Shown piece after piece: positions 1 to 10,481 of a stretch of DNA of 64,000 nt (position 1 is the stretch's first letter; each line of letters begins with the position of its first letter). A model generated the notes under the pieces. It was not told the DNA's origin, ran no database searches, and worked only from the letters and a program-made list of their open reading frames with translations. Made by a program: the position numbers and the translations under genes. This DNA is from Pristionchus mayeri (Eukaryota; Nematoda; Chromadorea; Rhabditida; Neodiplogasteridae). The stretch spans positions 15,662,984 to 15,726,983 of the forward strand of contig BTRK01000005.1 of NCBI GenBank assembly GCA_036245805.1, read 5' to 3'.

Positions 1-54
1 TGTCATATCTAGATGACAAAGGGAGTATAGCCGTCAGTTACAAGCGAAAGTGAA

Positions 55-690
55 TTAGAGATAATGAGAATAATCAATACTATTTATAGCTCTAGCTCTG
101 AGCGAGAACAGTTCACTATTTCTAGAGATTACAATATTATTAGGGATACGGTTCCATAAGGGCACAACTCTATTTGTGAGAAATGTGTGGTAAAAAGCAG
201 ATATGGAACGATGTTTACGTAACTGGAAGAGATTGGGGCGCCTAGGTCGAGGGGGGGGGGCTAGGAGGAGAAAGGAAGGGCAGCCTATGTCTACATCTTC
301 GTGAATAACTTTATATACGAATGCTAAGTCAATAATTGTACGACGATACTCTAAAGGTTCTAAATGGAAATAACGTAGGCGATCAGGATAAGACCTGTTA
401 GGGACGCGACATTTAAGGAGTACAGATTTGGTGTATTTGCGCTGGACACGCTCGATGCTATTAGACAAATCCCTACTTTGAGGTGACCAAAGTTCAGAAC
501 AATATTCGAGGATGGGGCGGACGTATGTGACAAAAAGTCGAGAATAAAGCCGAGGATTTTTTGAAACGAAGGTGCGCAAGATGTATGAGCAACGAGAACG
601 GGCCTTTGAGATCTTACTAGATATGTGAGCACTAAATTCTAGTTTATTAGAGTAAGTAAAACGCGCAAGAGTATAGATACGCCTAATTTT
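55..690 (-). pseudogene. LINE (non-LTR retrotransposon) reverse transcriptase, C-terminal fragment
   Basis: The minus-strand frame from about 690 down to 55 reads like the region after the catalytic core of jockey/CR1/RTE-type LINE reverse transcriptases. The key signature is YVRPILEYCSELWSPQ, followed by an Ile/Glu-rich helix (SIERVQRKYTK) and a tail ending in VPLWNRIPNNIV. The open frame continues upstream of the first Met to about position 690 (KLEFSAHISSKIS is readable), so the Met at 579 is not a real start. The catalytic YxDD motif, endonuclease and gag-like ORF are absent, so this is a 5'-truncated dead copy, as is usual for LINEs. A run of ten G at 251-260 lies inside the frame. It is a different subfamily from the fragment at 50786-51301. 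Confidence 0.8.
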
Positions 691-849
691 CAGTCCGTCT
701 TGGAGTCATCCGAGGAGATCAACAAAGGAAAAGGATACGAAATCTTTCAGCCCTTTCTGAGACTGGGACTGATCGTATCGTGCGTTTAGATTCCTTTTTT
801 GAGTTATTCTTGAAACTGCTTGACTTTCCATTACAATGGAGTTACTTAG

Positions 850-935
850 GATGAGAACTATTACGTCATGTCGCGTTTGATATATCGGAATGACGTCGTC
901 GCTCTCATCCGACCTAGTGCGGTCTTTGAGTGGTG
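850..935. repeat. Small palindromic repeat (MITE-like), copy 1
   Basis: The segment begins GGATGAGAACTATTACGTCA and ends with a near inverse complement (GACGTCGTCGCTCTCATCC). A related copy lies at 3746-3830. The two copies bracket the P450 gene in the same orientation. They look like members of one short palindromic family, probably non-autonomous DNA transposons; no transposase is visible. Confidence 0.6.
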
Positions 936-1143
936 GCGATCGATGGCGAGCCAGGCGGAAGATGCTCACGCCTTCTTTTCACTTCTCGATGCTACAGGGA
1001 TACATCGAGTGCATGAATAGACATGCTAAGGTTAGTTTGGGTTATTTATAGACTGATCTTTTGATTGCCTTTACACAAATTTTCTTGATCAGAGGACATG
1101 AAAAGATAATTTGCTAAATTCGAAGAAATTCGAGCAATTTCAG

Positions 1144-3786
1144 GTACTTGTCGAGGTTCTTCACGACCATATCGGGCAGAGGATTGATGCGGATCCGTTC
1201 ATGAAGACGTTCTCGATGGATGTGATCTGCGGTGAGATCCATGTAGCAATTATACTACATTCGCAAACATTTCAGTATGGGTAGATATATAATTTTATGA
1301 GAAGGTTTATATGAGAGACAAAGGAAACATTAGGGATGACAGAGCATCTCCAATGATGAGCATGTTTTATGTTTTGTTTTTTCTCGTAGTTTTAATGCGA
1401 GATTTGGTCAGATACTGCGATGGGAAAGGATCTCGGAGCTCAACATTGTCCGAATCAACCTTACGTCCAGGTGTATTTCATGTTCTTCACGATCTTATTA
1501 TCTCAATTGCACCAGGCTAAACTTGGTTCAAAAGGTTGAAATTGCGAGAGAAATTAAGTTAAAATTGCAGGCTAATTTGACGTTAACGTACCTCGGAGCG
1601 AAGACGAATATGTGTCCCCATCTGTGGAGCACATTCGGGAGGCCAGCCATTTCACAACTTATTACATTTATATTTCACAATTAGTGGAGTTATTTCCGCA
1701 TGCTAGAGCACTAAATATTTTAAGTCACTATGGGATGTAGAACCGATTATTCCCATGCACACATGAACGTGTTGTGGAAAGTTTGTAAAGGATGCTTTCA
1801 GATGGATAACTGGATGGCAGAAACAATTCGACGATGCCGTGCGTATCGCACATGATTTCACGAGGAAAGTGGGTCCAGGATGACGAGTACTTATGTAATA
1901 CAATATGAACATTCATATTTCACACCTTCTCCGGACTTGTCAAATTATGTTACATGTGAAATCCAGAACTTGTCAGAGAGTCTGTCATCAGGTGATCTCT
2001 GGACGTATGGATCTCGTATCTCGTGGAGAAGTCGACATGAACAAACGCGCGTTTCTGGATATGTTAATTGCGGAGCAGACACGTTCAAATCTCTCCATTG
2101 AGGACATCAGAGAAGAAGTGGACACTTTCATGTTTGCGGGTGAGAACTATTTTCGAGCAATCTTTGAAAAGTAACCCAGTAATCGGATGTGCAATAATAG
2201 ATTTTTGCTGCAAGGCGTGAAAAAAACCGAGTGCTTAGTGTAAACAAAATTCTTGCTACCGTTAGATATCTGACCTGGACGGTATCGTAGTGTGGTTTAT
2301 GATCAGGGCACGATACTACGGCTACAGCATTGGGATGGGCGTTGTGGTGCCTCGCGCATCATCAAGACATCCAGCAACGGGCGTACGAAGAAGTACAGGG
2401 GATCTTCAGTGAGCTACTCTCTAGACTGTGACTAAAGTTGAAATACGTTTCGCCTTTTAGTCTTCACGGTCAGATTTCGGTGCTTTTTCTGGTGCGCTGG
2501 TAAAAATTGATTAAAATTGAGGAGAGGACAGAGTCAAACGTGTTTGCCGTTCCTCGGAGAGTTCCAGGAAGTGACGTAGCGCGGTCGACCATCATTTAGC
2601 GTAGCGCAGTTCCCCGCTAGTTTTGTTTAAAATATAACTGAAATTTGAAATTTAGGAGAGGACGTCGATCGCGACTGCACCAAGGATGATCTGGCTCGAA
2701 TGTCCTTCCTGGAACGATGCATCAAGGAGACCCTGCGGCTCTTTCCGTCCGTTCCTTTCGTCGTTCGACATCTGGAGAATGACCTGCGAATGGGTGAGTA
2801 ATAGTGATGGCAGGTCGGTTCGGTTAATGGATATTCGACTATCCGAACTTCGGTTAGACGGTTAACGCCTCTAGACACGAGCAGCGATGTGGGTTATCCC
2901 AACCAAACGGATTAACCAAAACAGTGTGCGGAAATAGATTATTCGCATCCAGTGAGACTTCCAGGATATGTTGGTGACAAATCCCTATCAATCTTGGCAT
3001 CCCACATAGCCGGCCTAACCGAACTACATCACCTAACGAAGTTGTCTCTTGAAGACTGTAAAATCGATTGACATGGCTGCACCTTTGTACCGTTACCTCG
3101 CAGGTGCCTTCAAGATTCCCCGCGGAGCCAGTCTCGTCATCTCGCCCTTCCTAGTGCATCGAAACGAACGACTCTATCCGAATCCCGAGATCTACGATCC
3201 CGACAGATTCCTGCCTGAAAATGTATGTTAAAATGGTGCTTCGGGAAAGCGGAACGAGGATTGATCGGGCCTTATATTCCGTACACTCTTAACGTTGCAG
3301 CGCTCCAGGACAAAATTGAACAATATCCACATGCTTGTACCTCAGTTCGAGCGAAAATTGATAGCATGAGAGTTTCGGGGGTGTGCTCGGGTTGACGCTA
3401 TTCACCACCTCATGTCATGGTCTATGTATTCTCTGCATAGCTCTTTTATTAATCTATGCCTGTGATTAAAATATTCCAGAAATAGCTAAACAATTTCAAT
3501 ATCACTCTTGTGACAAATGGATGCTTGTGAGAATAGCCGTAGCCTTGCTTCAGAGTATTGGCCGACACATTTACGACTACATTCCCTTCTCGGCGGGACC
3601 GCGAAATTGCATTGGTTCGTCCATTTTCGCGAGCCGGAAATTAGAACCTGTTCAGGGCAATGCATGAATTGAAGATCGCTCTGAGCACATTGCTGAGGAG
3701 ATATCGATTCCGATCGGAGAGGTTCAGATATACTCCCTTGTGGGCACTACGTCGGATGAGAACTATGACGCCACGTCACTTTTGAT
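1144..3786 (+). pseudogene. Cytochrome P450, CYP4-like, N-terminus missing, probably decayed
   Basis: P450 monooxygenases oxidise lipids or xenobiotics on the ER membrane. Clear exons are 1144-1231 (PFMKTFSMDVIC), about 1972-2137 (RAFLDMLIAEQ, then EDIREEVDTFMFAG), 2307-2408 (I-helix GHDTTATALGWALW), 2656-2793 (ExxR helix KETLRLFP), 3104-3222 (YPNPEIYDPDRFLPEN) and 3554-3614 (heme loop PFSAGPRNCIG with the ligand Cys). Splice phases join from 2137 to 3614. The gene looks damaged. The first 100 or so residues are not found upstream. The segment between 1232 and 1972 is only partly readable. After the heme loop the next readable block (AMHELKIALSTLLRRY, from about 3657) is one base out of phase, and any GT-AG join there meets a stop. 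The final codons run into the palindromic repeat at 3746. The DTT/ExxR/FxxGxxxCxG pattern fits the CYP4 clan. The family call is firm; the subfamily is not. Confidence 0.82.
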
Positions 3787-3830
3787 ATAGCAAAGGCGGC
3801 ATGACGTCATAGTTATCATACGACATAGTG
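3746..3830. repeat. Small palindromic repeat (MITE-like), copy 2
   Basis: Nearly perfect palindrome: the left half starts CACTACGTCGGATGAGAACT and the right half ends with its near inverse complement (AGTTATCATACGACATAGTG). It is related to copy 1 at 850-935. The last readable codons and the stop of the P450 fall inside it, so insertion or expansion of this repeat defines the present 3' end of that gene. Confidence 0.65.
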
Positions 3831-3844
3831 CGGTCCTTGTTCAA

Positions 3845-4440
3845 TGCATCAACACACTGCTTTTCAGCGATTTCAACTCAATCGCAATCCAAGCTGAGAT
3901 TGCGCTCAAAGCAAAAGAAGGAATCAATCTTATCGTCGAAAGTCGTTGGGCAACTTCTAATTGAGAAAATTCTAATTGATGTTCGATTTTGATGTAATCA
4001 ATTTTTTTTGTAAATTACTGATTAACCGTTCAATAAGTGCAGACGGGATTCGTGGATGCGATTCCGTCAGAATGCGTGCAATCCTGTATGCGGTTGTTGA
4101 ATATCTGCTTTCAGCTTGGCATTTCTGTGTGCTGATGAGTGATGGCTAATCACATTTTTAGTATTGAGGGGTAATGAAATATGTATCAAATTATTTTCGG
4201 AGGAATGTTAAATGAGACACGGATTTTTTGCCTGTTCGACTTTTTTTGTAAAAGGTATTGTAAACATTGCCAGAATTACAGAAAACGGAATATGCAGTGT
4301 GAAAAGTGATCATTTCAAAAAAATTCTTTACTATTTTGCTCATTTTGTAAATTGCACCGCTCTTCATTGTCAGATCCTTATTCCTGGAACACGGTTATCA
4401 AATGGACATTCATACAAATGATTTATCGACTTTGAAAGCA
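3845..4440. other. AT-rich stretch without recognised gene
   Basis: Only short open frames are present (for example 69 codons at 4212-4421 on the plus strand). None resembles a known family. It probably includes the degraded 5' part of the Merlin-type element that follows. Confidence 0.4.
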
Positions 4441-4445
4441 AATCC

Positions 4446-4870
4446 TCTATTTTCCGCGGTATGAGGATGGCAAAAGCTGTTTGGGTTTTTGGGAGAGCTG
4501 AACGAGGAGACAATACTAATTTCTTCTGCGAAGTCGTTGAAAAACGTGATAGGGACCCATTACTTCGACTAATTCATAAACACATCGCCCCTGGAACCAC
4601 AATCGTATCCGATGGATGGGGAGCCTACTTCGGTCTGAACAGAACAAATTAGAATTATAATCACGAAGTAGTAAACTACAGCAAGCACTTTAAAGATCTG
4701 GAACCGGTGCATGTATAAATCTCATTGAAGGGATGTGGATGCTTCTAAAAAAACCACAAAAGCAGCAAATGGACGCAGTAGAACAACACTCGAGCCATCA
4801 TTACTCGAATTTATGTTTCGACGTCGGTTCTCGGAACATGATACATTTTATGTCATGTTGGTATTCAGCA
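4446..4870 (+). pseudogene. Merlin-type DNA transposon transposase remnant (IS1016/IS1595-like DDE)
   Basis: Merlin transposases move DNA by a cut-and-paste DDE reaction. The frame 4461-4652 reads WVFGRAERGDN, then LIHKHIAPGTTIVSDGWGAY, the typical region around the second catalytic Asp. After an in-frame stop at 4650, NYSKHFKDLEPVH remains in frame. A frameshift near 4720 is then needed to read NLIEGMWMLLKKP, which carries the third catalytic acid (the Glu of NxIEGxW). With one stop and one frameshift the copy is dead. The N-terminal part and the terminal repeats were not found. Confidence 0.8.
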
Positions 4871-5300
4871 CAAAGGTGTATGACGTTTTAACATTAAAAT
4901 GAATACGGCAAAGACGAAATGCAAGGTTTCCAAGAAACTATCGATAAGGCAAAAGCTGCAGCCGGAATAAATAATACTTGCCCAAAGCGAATGGTGGAAA
5001 ATACCAGCGGAGATACAAATCCAAAGAAGCCCAAAGAAACCGAATGATACCGTAATTCCTGTGTGATAAATTAGCTTCACTGAAATCTAACACCGCTCAA
5101 GGAAAGAATGAGAGGGGAGAATTAGAGGGGAGGGGAGGGGGAAAGGGGTGGTCCGAAGTGAAGAACTGCCAAAAAAACTTCACCAACAACTTCGATGTAG
5201 TCTTTGAAATCCGCACTTCTGTGCTTTCCGTGTTTCTTGCAGTCCGCAAGGGACTGATGACTTATTAACAACATGACATACTTAAATAGCTCTTTATCTG
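4871..5300. other. No gene recognised; purine-rich tract
   Basis: This is probably the 3' flank of the Merlin remnant. A G/A-rich tract (GAGGGGAGGGGAGGGGG) lies near 5123-5145. Its right part is the 3' flank of the minus-strand TTR-like gene A. Confidence 0.35.
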
Positions 5301-5308
5301 CGATCCTT

Positions 5309-6279
5309 CTACATATTTTTGACTCTTCTACACATTTTACAGTACGTCATATCAGTCGTGTAGAGATGGACCGTCCCGAGAGGATCTTTGAACGATTGGC
5401 TTCGATCGCCGTAGTCCTTGCACACGCACAAAACAACATCTGAGAATATTAAATTTTTATAAATGTTAATGACTTTTATTCGGTAGGTTTGCATGCATTT
5501 ACTTAGTTACTAGATTTTAATCTTTACGAAAAGCGAACGGTATTGTCTATTATTATCAAGTCTAGCTCATACTATCGGGAATTCCGGATGCACAGTTGTG
5601 TTCGATAGTCAGCACGGGTTCGACTTCGTTGTCTCTTGGCATCAATTCGGAAACCTGAATGCCATGGTCATAAATCGGAAATTGAATGGCTAATAACAGA
5701 CCGTTCCGTAGAGTGTGAAGGAAACTTCATGGCGCGCGGAAGTCTGATTGTAGTTTGAATCTTGATAGGGCTACAACAAGAACATATATATTCGTGGAAA
5801 CAAGTTTTCGCTACCCCGACTCCACCGAGTGCGTCTGGTTTCAAGGGTTCGTCGTCATCCTGAAATTTATAAAATAATTAATTATTAATAATTAACAGAG
5901 TATCGATCTCCATCCGCATTTTCAATTCTTTTTGTGCGGTCTACAGTACACAAATGATATGATATTGTGTTACCCAGACATTGGCCCGAGCTTTGAATTT
6001 CTTGGGACAAGTGAGATGGCCTGTGACCTCGATGTTTATCTTGACCTAAAAAGTGACCGCATGTAATTTTGCCATAAATTAATATGAACCAATAATTTAA
6101 TATAATTACCGCTCGGGGAGCCCTCGAGTCAGGGTTAAGATCAGGACGATCCGCAGGGAGAGCATGAGCGATCTGAAAAAATAAACAAATTAATATCGTA
6201 AAAAGATCAAAAATATAAATTCTATCACCCCACTAATGCAGCCAGAAATCAGCACGAAGAGTGCAGCAGCAAACTTCAT
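5309..6279 (-). CDS. Secreted transthyretin-like (TTR-like) family protein, copy A
   Basis: Seven exons on the minus strand: 6279-6229, 6172-6110, 6045-5974, 5859-5815, 5770-5702, 5654-5573 and 5439-5309. They sum to 513 nt (170 aa plus stop) with matching phases at every junction. Exon 1 is a signal peptide (MKFAAALFVLISGCISG). The core matches the nematode TTR-like pattern: VTGHLTC, then a WDDDEPLKPDAL strand, HEVSFTLYGT, VEPVLTIEHNC, and a Cys-containing C-terminal exon (CVCKDYGDRSQSF, DMTYCKMC). TTR-like proteins are small secreted beta-sandwich proteins of a large nematode family. Some bind apoptotic cells or signal to neurons, but most are unstudied, so no specific role is assigned. Family call about 85 percent. 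Confidence 0.85.
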
Positions 6280-6697
6280 TTTCTGGTTGCTGAAAGGACG
6301 AAATACTGGAAAATAGAGAAAAATCGGAGCAACCAACCTCTTCAGACGATTCTGAGCGACGAAAATGAATGGAAAACGATAGGGGAGATCAAGATCGAAC
6401 AAAGGATTAACTATTTGATGACGTGTCAATCTCAATCTGTCAATGTAATGACACGTAGACTTTTCAATTTTTTTTCTATTTCGAGCACGTATTTCGTATA
6501 AATATTTAATTAAGTTTTAACACTCCATAAGATCGTCAGATTCCGGATGGGAAGTGTCACACTCGTTCAACATATTCTCCTGGCTTCCAAACGTCACGCT
6601 CTTTCGAATGGTGTATGACTTGTGGGGTCAAAATCAAGATGAAAATTTTCCATCTGAATGATCAACGATCATTTTTACTCTAGTCTTTGTATTGGTA

Positions 6698-7076
6698 TTA
6701 AAGGAGGAGAAAAGCCACATCGATAGAAAAACTGTAAGGGGGTTTCCCCCCTCCAATGATCATAGCACGAACAAGGGGGCAGAGAAGCAGATAACCATCG
6801 ATTCCATAGCTCAATGGCAGAACAGCCGTCCCGTGATCGAAAGGTTGTGGGTTCGGTTTGAGGTATTTTGACAGATCTTTAAGATATTTAAGAAATCTTT
6901 ACGAAATTCGCGCACTTCCCTGAGCTCTCAAGCGTCAATGGCACTCAGCCAACTAATCATAACTATGTTGAGAGTAGGGATATTAATGAAACATTTTTTG
7001 GAGCCTTTAATCGTTAACACGAGCTAGGTCATGGTTATGAAAGGGGCCAAAGTTGAACACTTTACTCCTCCTTTAA
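6698..7076. mobile_element. TTAA-ended inverted-repeat element with degenerate tRNA-like interior (member 1)
   Basis: This 379-bp element runs from TTAAAGGAGGAG to its inverse complement CTCCTCCTTTAA, so TTAA stands at both borders, as expected of a 4-bp TTAA target duplication (piggyBac-type). Its interior at 6804-6870 resembles a tRNA gene: box A TAGCTCAATGG is near the consensus, while box B (GGTTCGGTTTG) is degenerate. The motif CATAACCATGACC near the 3' end is shared with member 2 at 12328-12700. No protein is encoded. It lies between TTR-like copy A and the decayed copy. Confidence 0.75.
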
Positions 7077-7139
7077 CTTCATAAACCCTGACTGCTAATT
7101 GTTTAAGTGTTGTATGCAAATATACACAATTACAAATAA

Positions 7140-7505
7140 GTTAGTGAGATATGGAGTATTCTATTTGACGTATGTCCTGCTGTCCTGCTTTTTGGCGTAA
7201 TCCCATATTTAACACCATTTAAATTCTCCCTTAGGTCGGCAACTTGGATGTAATCGTTGAACTGAGCCTCGCTGTACTTCCGTGGTCCTTGCACACGCAT
7301 GCCCAATCTGCGAAGGACTAATGTTACGCATTTAAATGATGTAATTAAGTAATTTATTGATAGTGCTAAACATGTAGGCATTGGCAGGGCATTCCACTAT
7401 CATGTATATTATACAAAATCAATGTCAATGCTATAAACAAGCTCAATTGCGCACCGGCTCCACAGTTGTGTTCGATGGTCGTTACAAGTTCGACATTGGT
7501 CAAAA
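7140..7505 (-). pseudogene. Decayed transthyretin-like copy (last two exons only)
   Basis: On the minus strand, 7505-7440 reads NVELVTTIEHNCGAG, matching the penultimate TTR-like exon (VEPVLTIEHNC in copies A and B). From about 7320 downward comes the last exon, beginning CVCKDHG like CVCKDYG in the intact genes. After that the frame must shift by one base to continue as YSEAQFNDYIQVADL. Upstream exons are missing or unrecognisable. The frameshift and the missing signal-peptide exon mark it as a pseudogene. Confidence 0.65.
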
Positions 7506-7508
7506 GGA

Positions 7509-7958
7509 ATGATTGGAAATGAGCGCTGTAGGGGTAGCAGGAGCAGCCGTGGCTTGGTTTCTCGTAGGGAAACGCCTTGTGGGAACGGCATTTCGGAGTC
7601 GGTACAGGAACACCTCGATGAGGGGAGAGATGGACGAGGAGGGAGAGTGGGTTTGAAGGTAGGGAAAGCTATTGCGTCTCGGGAAGGGAGTTTTGGGCGA
7701 GGAGGGAATTTCGCATTTGGGAATTCGCAAGGGATCACCTTCAGAAGGAACAGCCGCGGCCTGGTCTCTCGTAGGGCAACGCTTGTGAGACCGGGAGCCG
7801 ATCTGGTTGTTGGTACTGGGGCCCCTCGAGGAGGATTTGTGGAATCGAAATTTCAAGGAAGGACCTCATTCCAATTCTTTTTCTGGGATTTCGAAAATAT
7901 GGAAAAAGTAAGCGAGAGCGATTGTGGTTGTTTTATTAACAACATGATATATACTTAA
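7509..7958 (+). other. Uncharacterised 149-codon open frame, Gly/Arg/Ser-rich
   Basis: An open frame lies between the decayed and the intact TTR-like copies. It contains an internal duplication: SRGLVSRRET appears near the start and SRGLVSRRAT about 70 codons later. The composition (Gly, Arg, Ser) is low complexity, and the opposite strand is also open, which weakens the case for coding. No domain is recognised. It may be repeat-derived sequence rather than a gene. Confidence 0.25.
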
Positions 7959-7966
7959 ATGACTCT

Positions 7967-8923
7967 TTATCCGCGATCACTCTTCAAATATCTGACACTA
8001 CGACACATTTTACAGTAGGTCATATCAGTCGAGTCGAGATGGACCGTCCCGAGAAGATCTCTGAACGATTGGCTCCGATCGCCGTAGTCCTTGCACACGC
8101 ACAAAACAACACCTGAGAACAGTGAATATTTAACTTTTATAAATGCTCCAACTATTTTTAGTCTGTAGCTTTGCATACATTTACTTAGTTGATAGATTTT
8201 GCCTACTATGATCAAGTCTAGCTCATACCATCGGGAATTCCGGATGCGCAGTTGTGTTCGATAGTCAGCACGGGTTCGACTTCCTTTTCTCCTGCCCAAT
8301 CTTCAGAAACCTGAATGCCAATGATATTAAATCAGACATTGCATGTGTGATAACAGACCGTTCCGTAGAGTTTGAAGAAAACTTCATGACTCGCGGAAAG
8401 CTGATTGTAGTTTGAATTTTTATAGGGCTACAAAAATTAGCATATATATTCGTGAAAACATTTCTTCGCTACCCTGACTCCAGGATCGAGTGCGCCTGGT
8501 CTGAAGGGCTCGTCATCATCCTGAAATTTATAAAAGTATATTTATTATCTTTAACAGTATAAAGATCTCCTCTAAATTACACGCATTTTCAATTCATTCA
8601 GTCCGGTCTACAGTACGCAAATGATATGATATTGTGTTACCCAGACATTGACACGAGCTTTGAATTTCCTTGGGCAGGTTAGATGGCCTGTGACCTCGAT
8701 GATTATCGTGATCTAAAACGTGTACGCATATATTCTCGCTATAAATTAGCATGAACAAACAAATCAATATAATTACCGTTCGGGGAGGATCCGCAGAGAG
8801 AGTGTGAGCGATCTGAAAAAAATGAAGATATTTTTATCGTCAAAAACAACAACAAAAATATAAATTCATCACCTCACTAATGCAGCCAACAATCAGCACG
8901 AAGAGTACAGCACCAAACTTCAT
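7967..8923 (-). CDS. Secreted transthyretin-like (TTR-like) family protein, copy B
   Basis: Seven exons: 8923-8873, 8812-8777, 8712-8641, 8520-8473, 8427-8359, 8310-8229 and 8112-7967. They total 504 nt (167 aa plus stop), all in phase. The signal peptide is MKFGAVLFVLIVGCISE. The same core motifs as copy A follow: VTGHLTCPRKF, DDDEPFRPGALDPG, HEVFFKLYGT, VEPVLTIEHNCASGIPD, and a last exon with CVCKDYGDRSQSFRD and DMTYCKMC. Exon 2 is 27 nt shorter than in copy A, and the C-terminus is extended (SVRYLKSDRG). Exons 1-6 are duplicated directly upstream as copy C. It is presumably secreted; function unknown. Confidence 0.85.
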
Positions 8924-9899
8924 TTTCTGGTTGCTGAAAGGACAAAAAAGATTTAAAAATAAATGAAAAATCGGAGCAACCAACCTCTTCAGACGAGGCT
9001 GAGTGTCGAAAATGAATGGAGAAGAGAGGGGAGAGTAAACAACGAACAAAGGATGATCAAGTCTAGCTCATACCATCGGGAATTCCGGATGCGCAGTTGT
9101 GTTCGATAGTCAGCACGGGTTCGACTTCCTTTTCTTCTGCCCAATCTTCGGAAACCTGAATGCCAATGATATTAAATCAGACATTGCATGTGTGATAACA
9201 GACCGTTCCGTAGAGTTTGAAGAAAACTTCATGACTCGCGGAAAGCTGATTGTAGTTTGAATTTTTATAGGGCTACAAAAATTAGCATATATATTCGTGA
9301 AAACATTTCTTCGCTACCCTGACTCCAGGATCGAGTGCGCCTGGTCTGAAGGGCTCGTCATCATCCTGAAATTTATAAAAGTATATTTATTATCTTTAAC
9401 AGTATAAAGATCTCCTCTAAATTACACGCATTTTCAATTCATTCAGTCCGGTCTACAGTACGCAAATGATATGATATTGTGTTACCCAGACATTGACACG
9501 AGCTTTGAATTTCCTTGGGCAGGTTAGATGCCCTGTGACCTCGATGATTATCGTGATCTAAAACGTGTACGCATATATTCTCGCTATAAATTAGCATGAA
9601 CAAACAAATCAATATAATTACCGTTCGGGGAGGATCCGCAGAGAGAGTGTGAGCGATCTGAAAAAAATGAAGATATTTTTATCGTCAAAAACAACAAAAA
9701 AATATAAATTCATCACCTCACTAATGCAGCCAACAATCAGCACGAAGAGTGCAGCACCAAACTTCATTTTCTGGTTGCTGAAAGGACAAAAAAGATTTTA
9801 AAATAAACGAAAAATCGGAGCAACCAACCTCTTCAGACGAGGCTGAGTGTCGAAAATGAATGGAGAAGAGAGGGGAGAGTAAACAACGAACAAAGGATT
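8210..9899. repeat. 845-bp tandem duplication within the TTR-like cluster
   Basis: The segment 8210-9054 is repeated at 9055-9899, starting at GATCAAGTCTAGCTCATACC in both. The copies differ by only a few substitutions and one 1-bp indel in an A-rich intron run, so the duplication is recent. The unit spans exons 1 to 6 of the TTR-like gene but not exon 7. Confidence 0.9.
9074..9767 (-). pseudogene. Truncated transthyretin-like copy C (exons 1-6, no last exon)
   Basis: This is the second half of the tandem duplication. It repeats the signal-peptide exon (9767-9717) through the exon ending VEPVLTIEHNCASGIPD (about 9155-9074), and the splice sites look intact. The duplication breakpoint falls in the intron before exon 7, so this copy has no C-terminal exon of its own. 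A transcript starting here could end only by reading into copy B or by skipping copy B exons to reach its exon 7. It is either a fragment or an alternative first half of a chimeric transcript. Confidence 0.7.
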
Positions 9900-10008
9900 A
9901 AATTTGATGACGTGTCACTACAATTATTGGTCATTTCAAAATTACGTATGCGAACATACAATTACATAAACTTTCATTGATGACGTGTCATAAAAATTAG
10001 TAGTGAAA

Positions 10009-10311
10009 AGGAATGGCCGCGAGGGTAGGTTGGAGTTTTCGAACGAGACCAAGCGGGATCGATAGATCAAATTCTAAGAACTTCTACGTGTTTCATATCT
10101 GCTGAGGACACATGTGGATGTCTGCGCTTATAGTGGGAGAGGTGTAAAACCGTTCATTTTTCAAGCTGTGTTCAGAAATTCCATTACCACCCAGCCGTCG
10201 ACAGAGGGCCTCAGCAGATATGAAAAACGTAGAAATCCTTAGAATCTGATCCTCTTTCGATCCCGCTAGGTCTCGTTCTCAAACTCTAACCTACCGTCTC
10301 GGTCATTCCTT
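10009..10311. mobile_element. Inverted-repeat element (MITE), about 303 bp
   Basis: Arms of about 100 bp (10009-10108 and 10212-10311) are inverse complements with scattered mismatches. Both outer ends read AAGGAATG and both inner ends read CATATCTGCTGAGG. No coding capacity. A clean target duplication was not found. It sits between the TTR-like cluster and the 3' end of the coiled-coil gene. Confidence 0.8.
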
Positions 10312-10481
10312 GTGAGAAATCTAATTACATAATTCTCTCGCGATCTTCTATAACACAACCGATTTTATCCCAGGCACTGTACACACATCGTAGACTAATG
10401 AAGCAAATCAAAGATACAAGTCATGGAGCCGTTCGAAGGCTATGGGAATATGTGAGGGGGCGTGGTCAAAAGGGGGCGGAG

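Noticed and set aside
7409..7856. Minus-strand frames of 109 and 118 codons opposite the Gly/Arg-rich frame
   Set aside because: Pro/Ser-rich shadows of the same biased sequence; no domain and no link to TTR-like exons.
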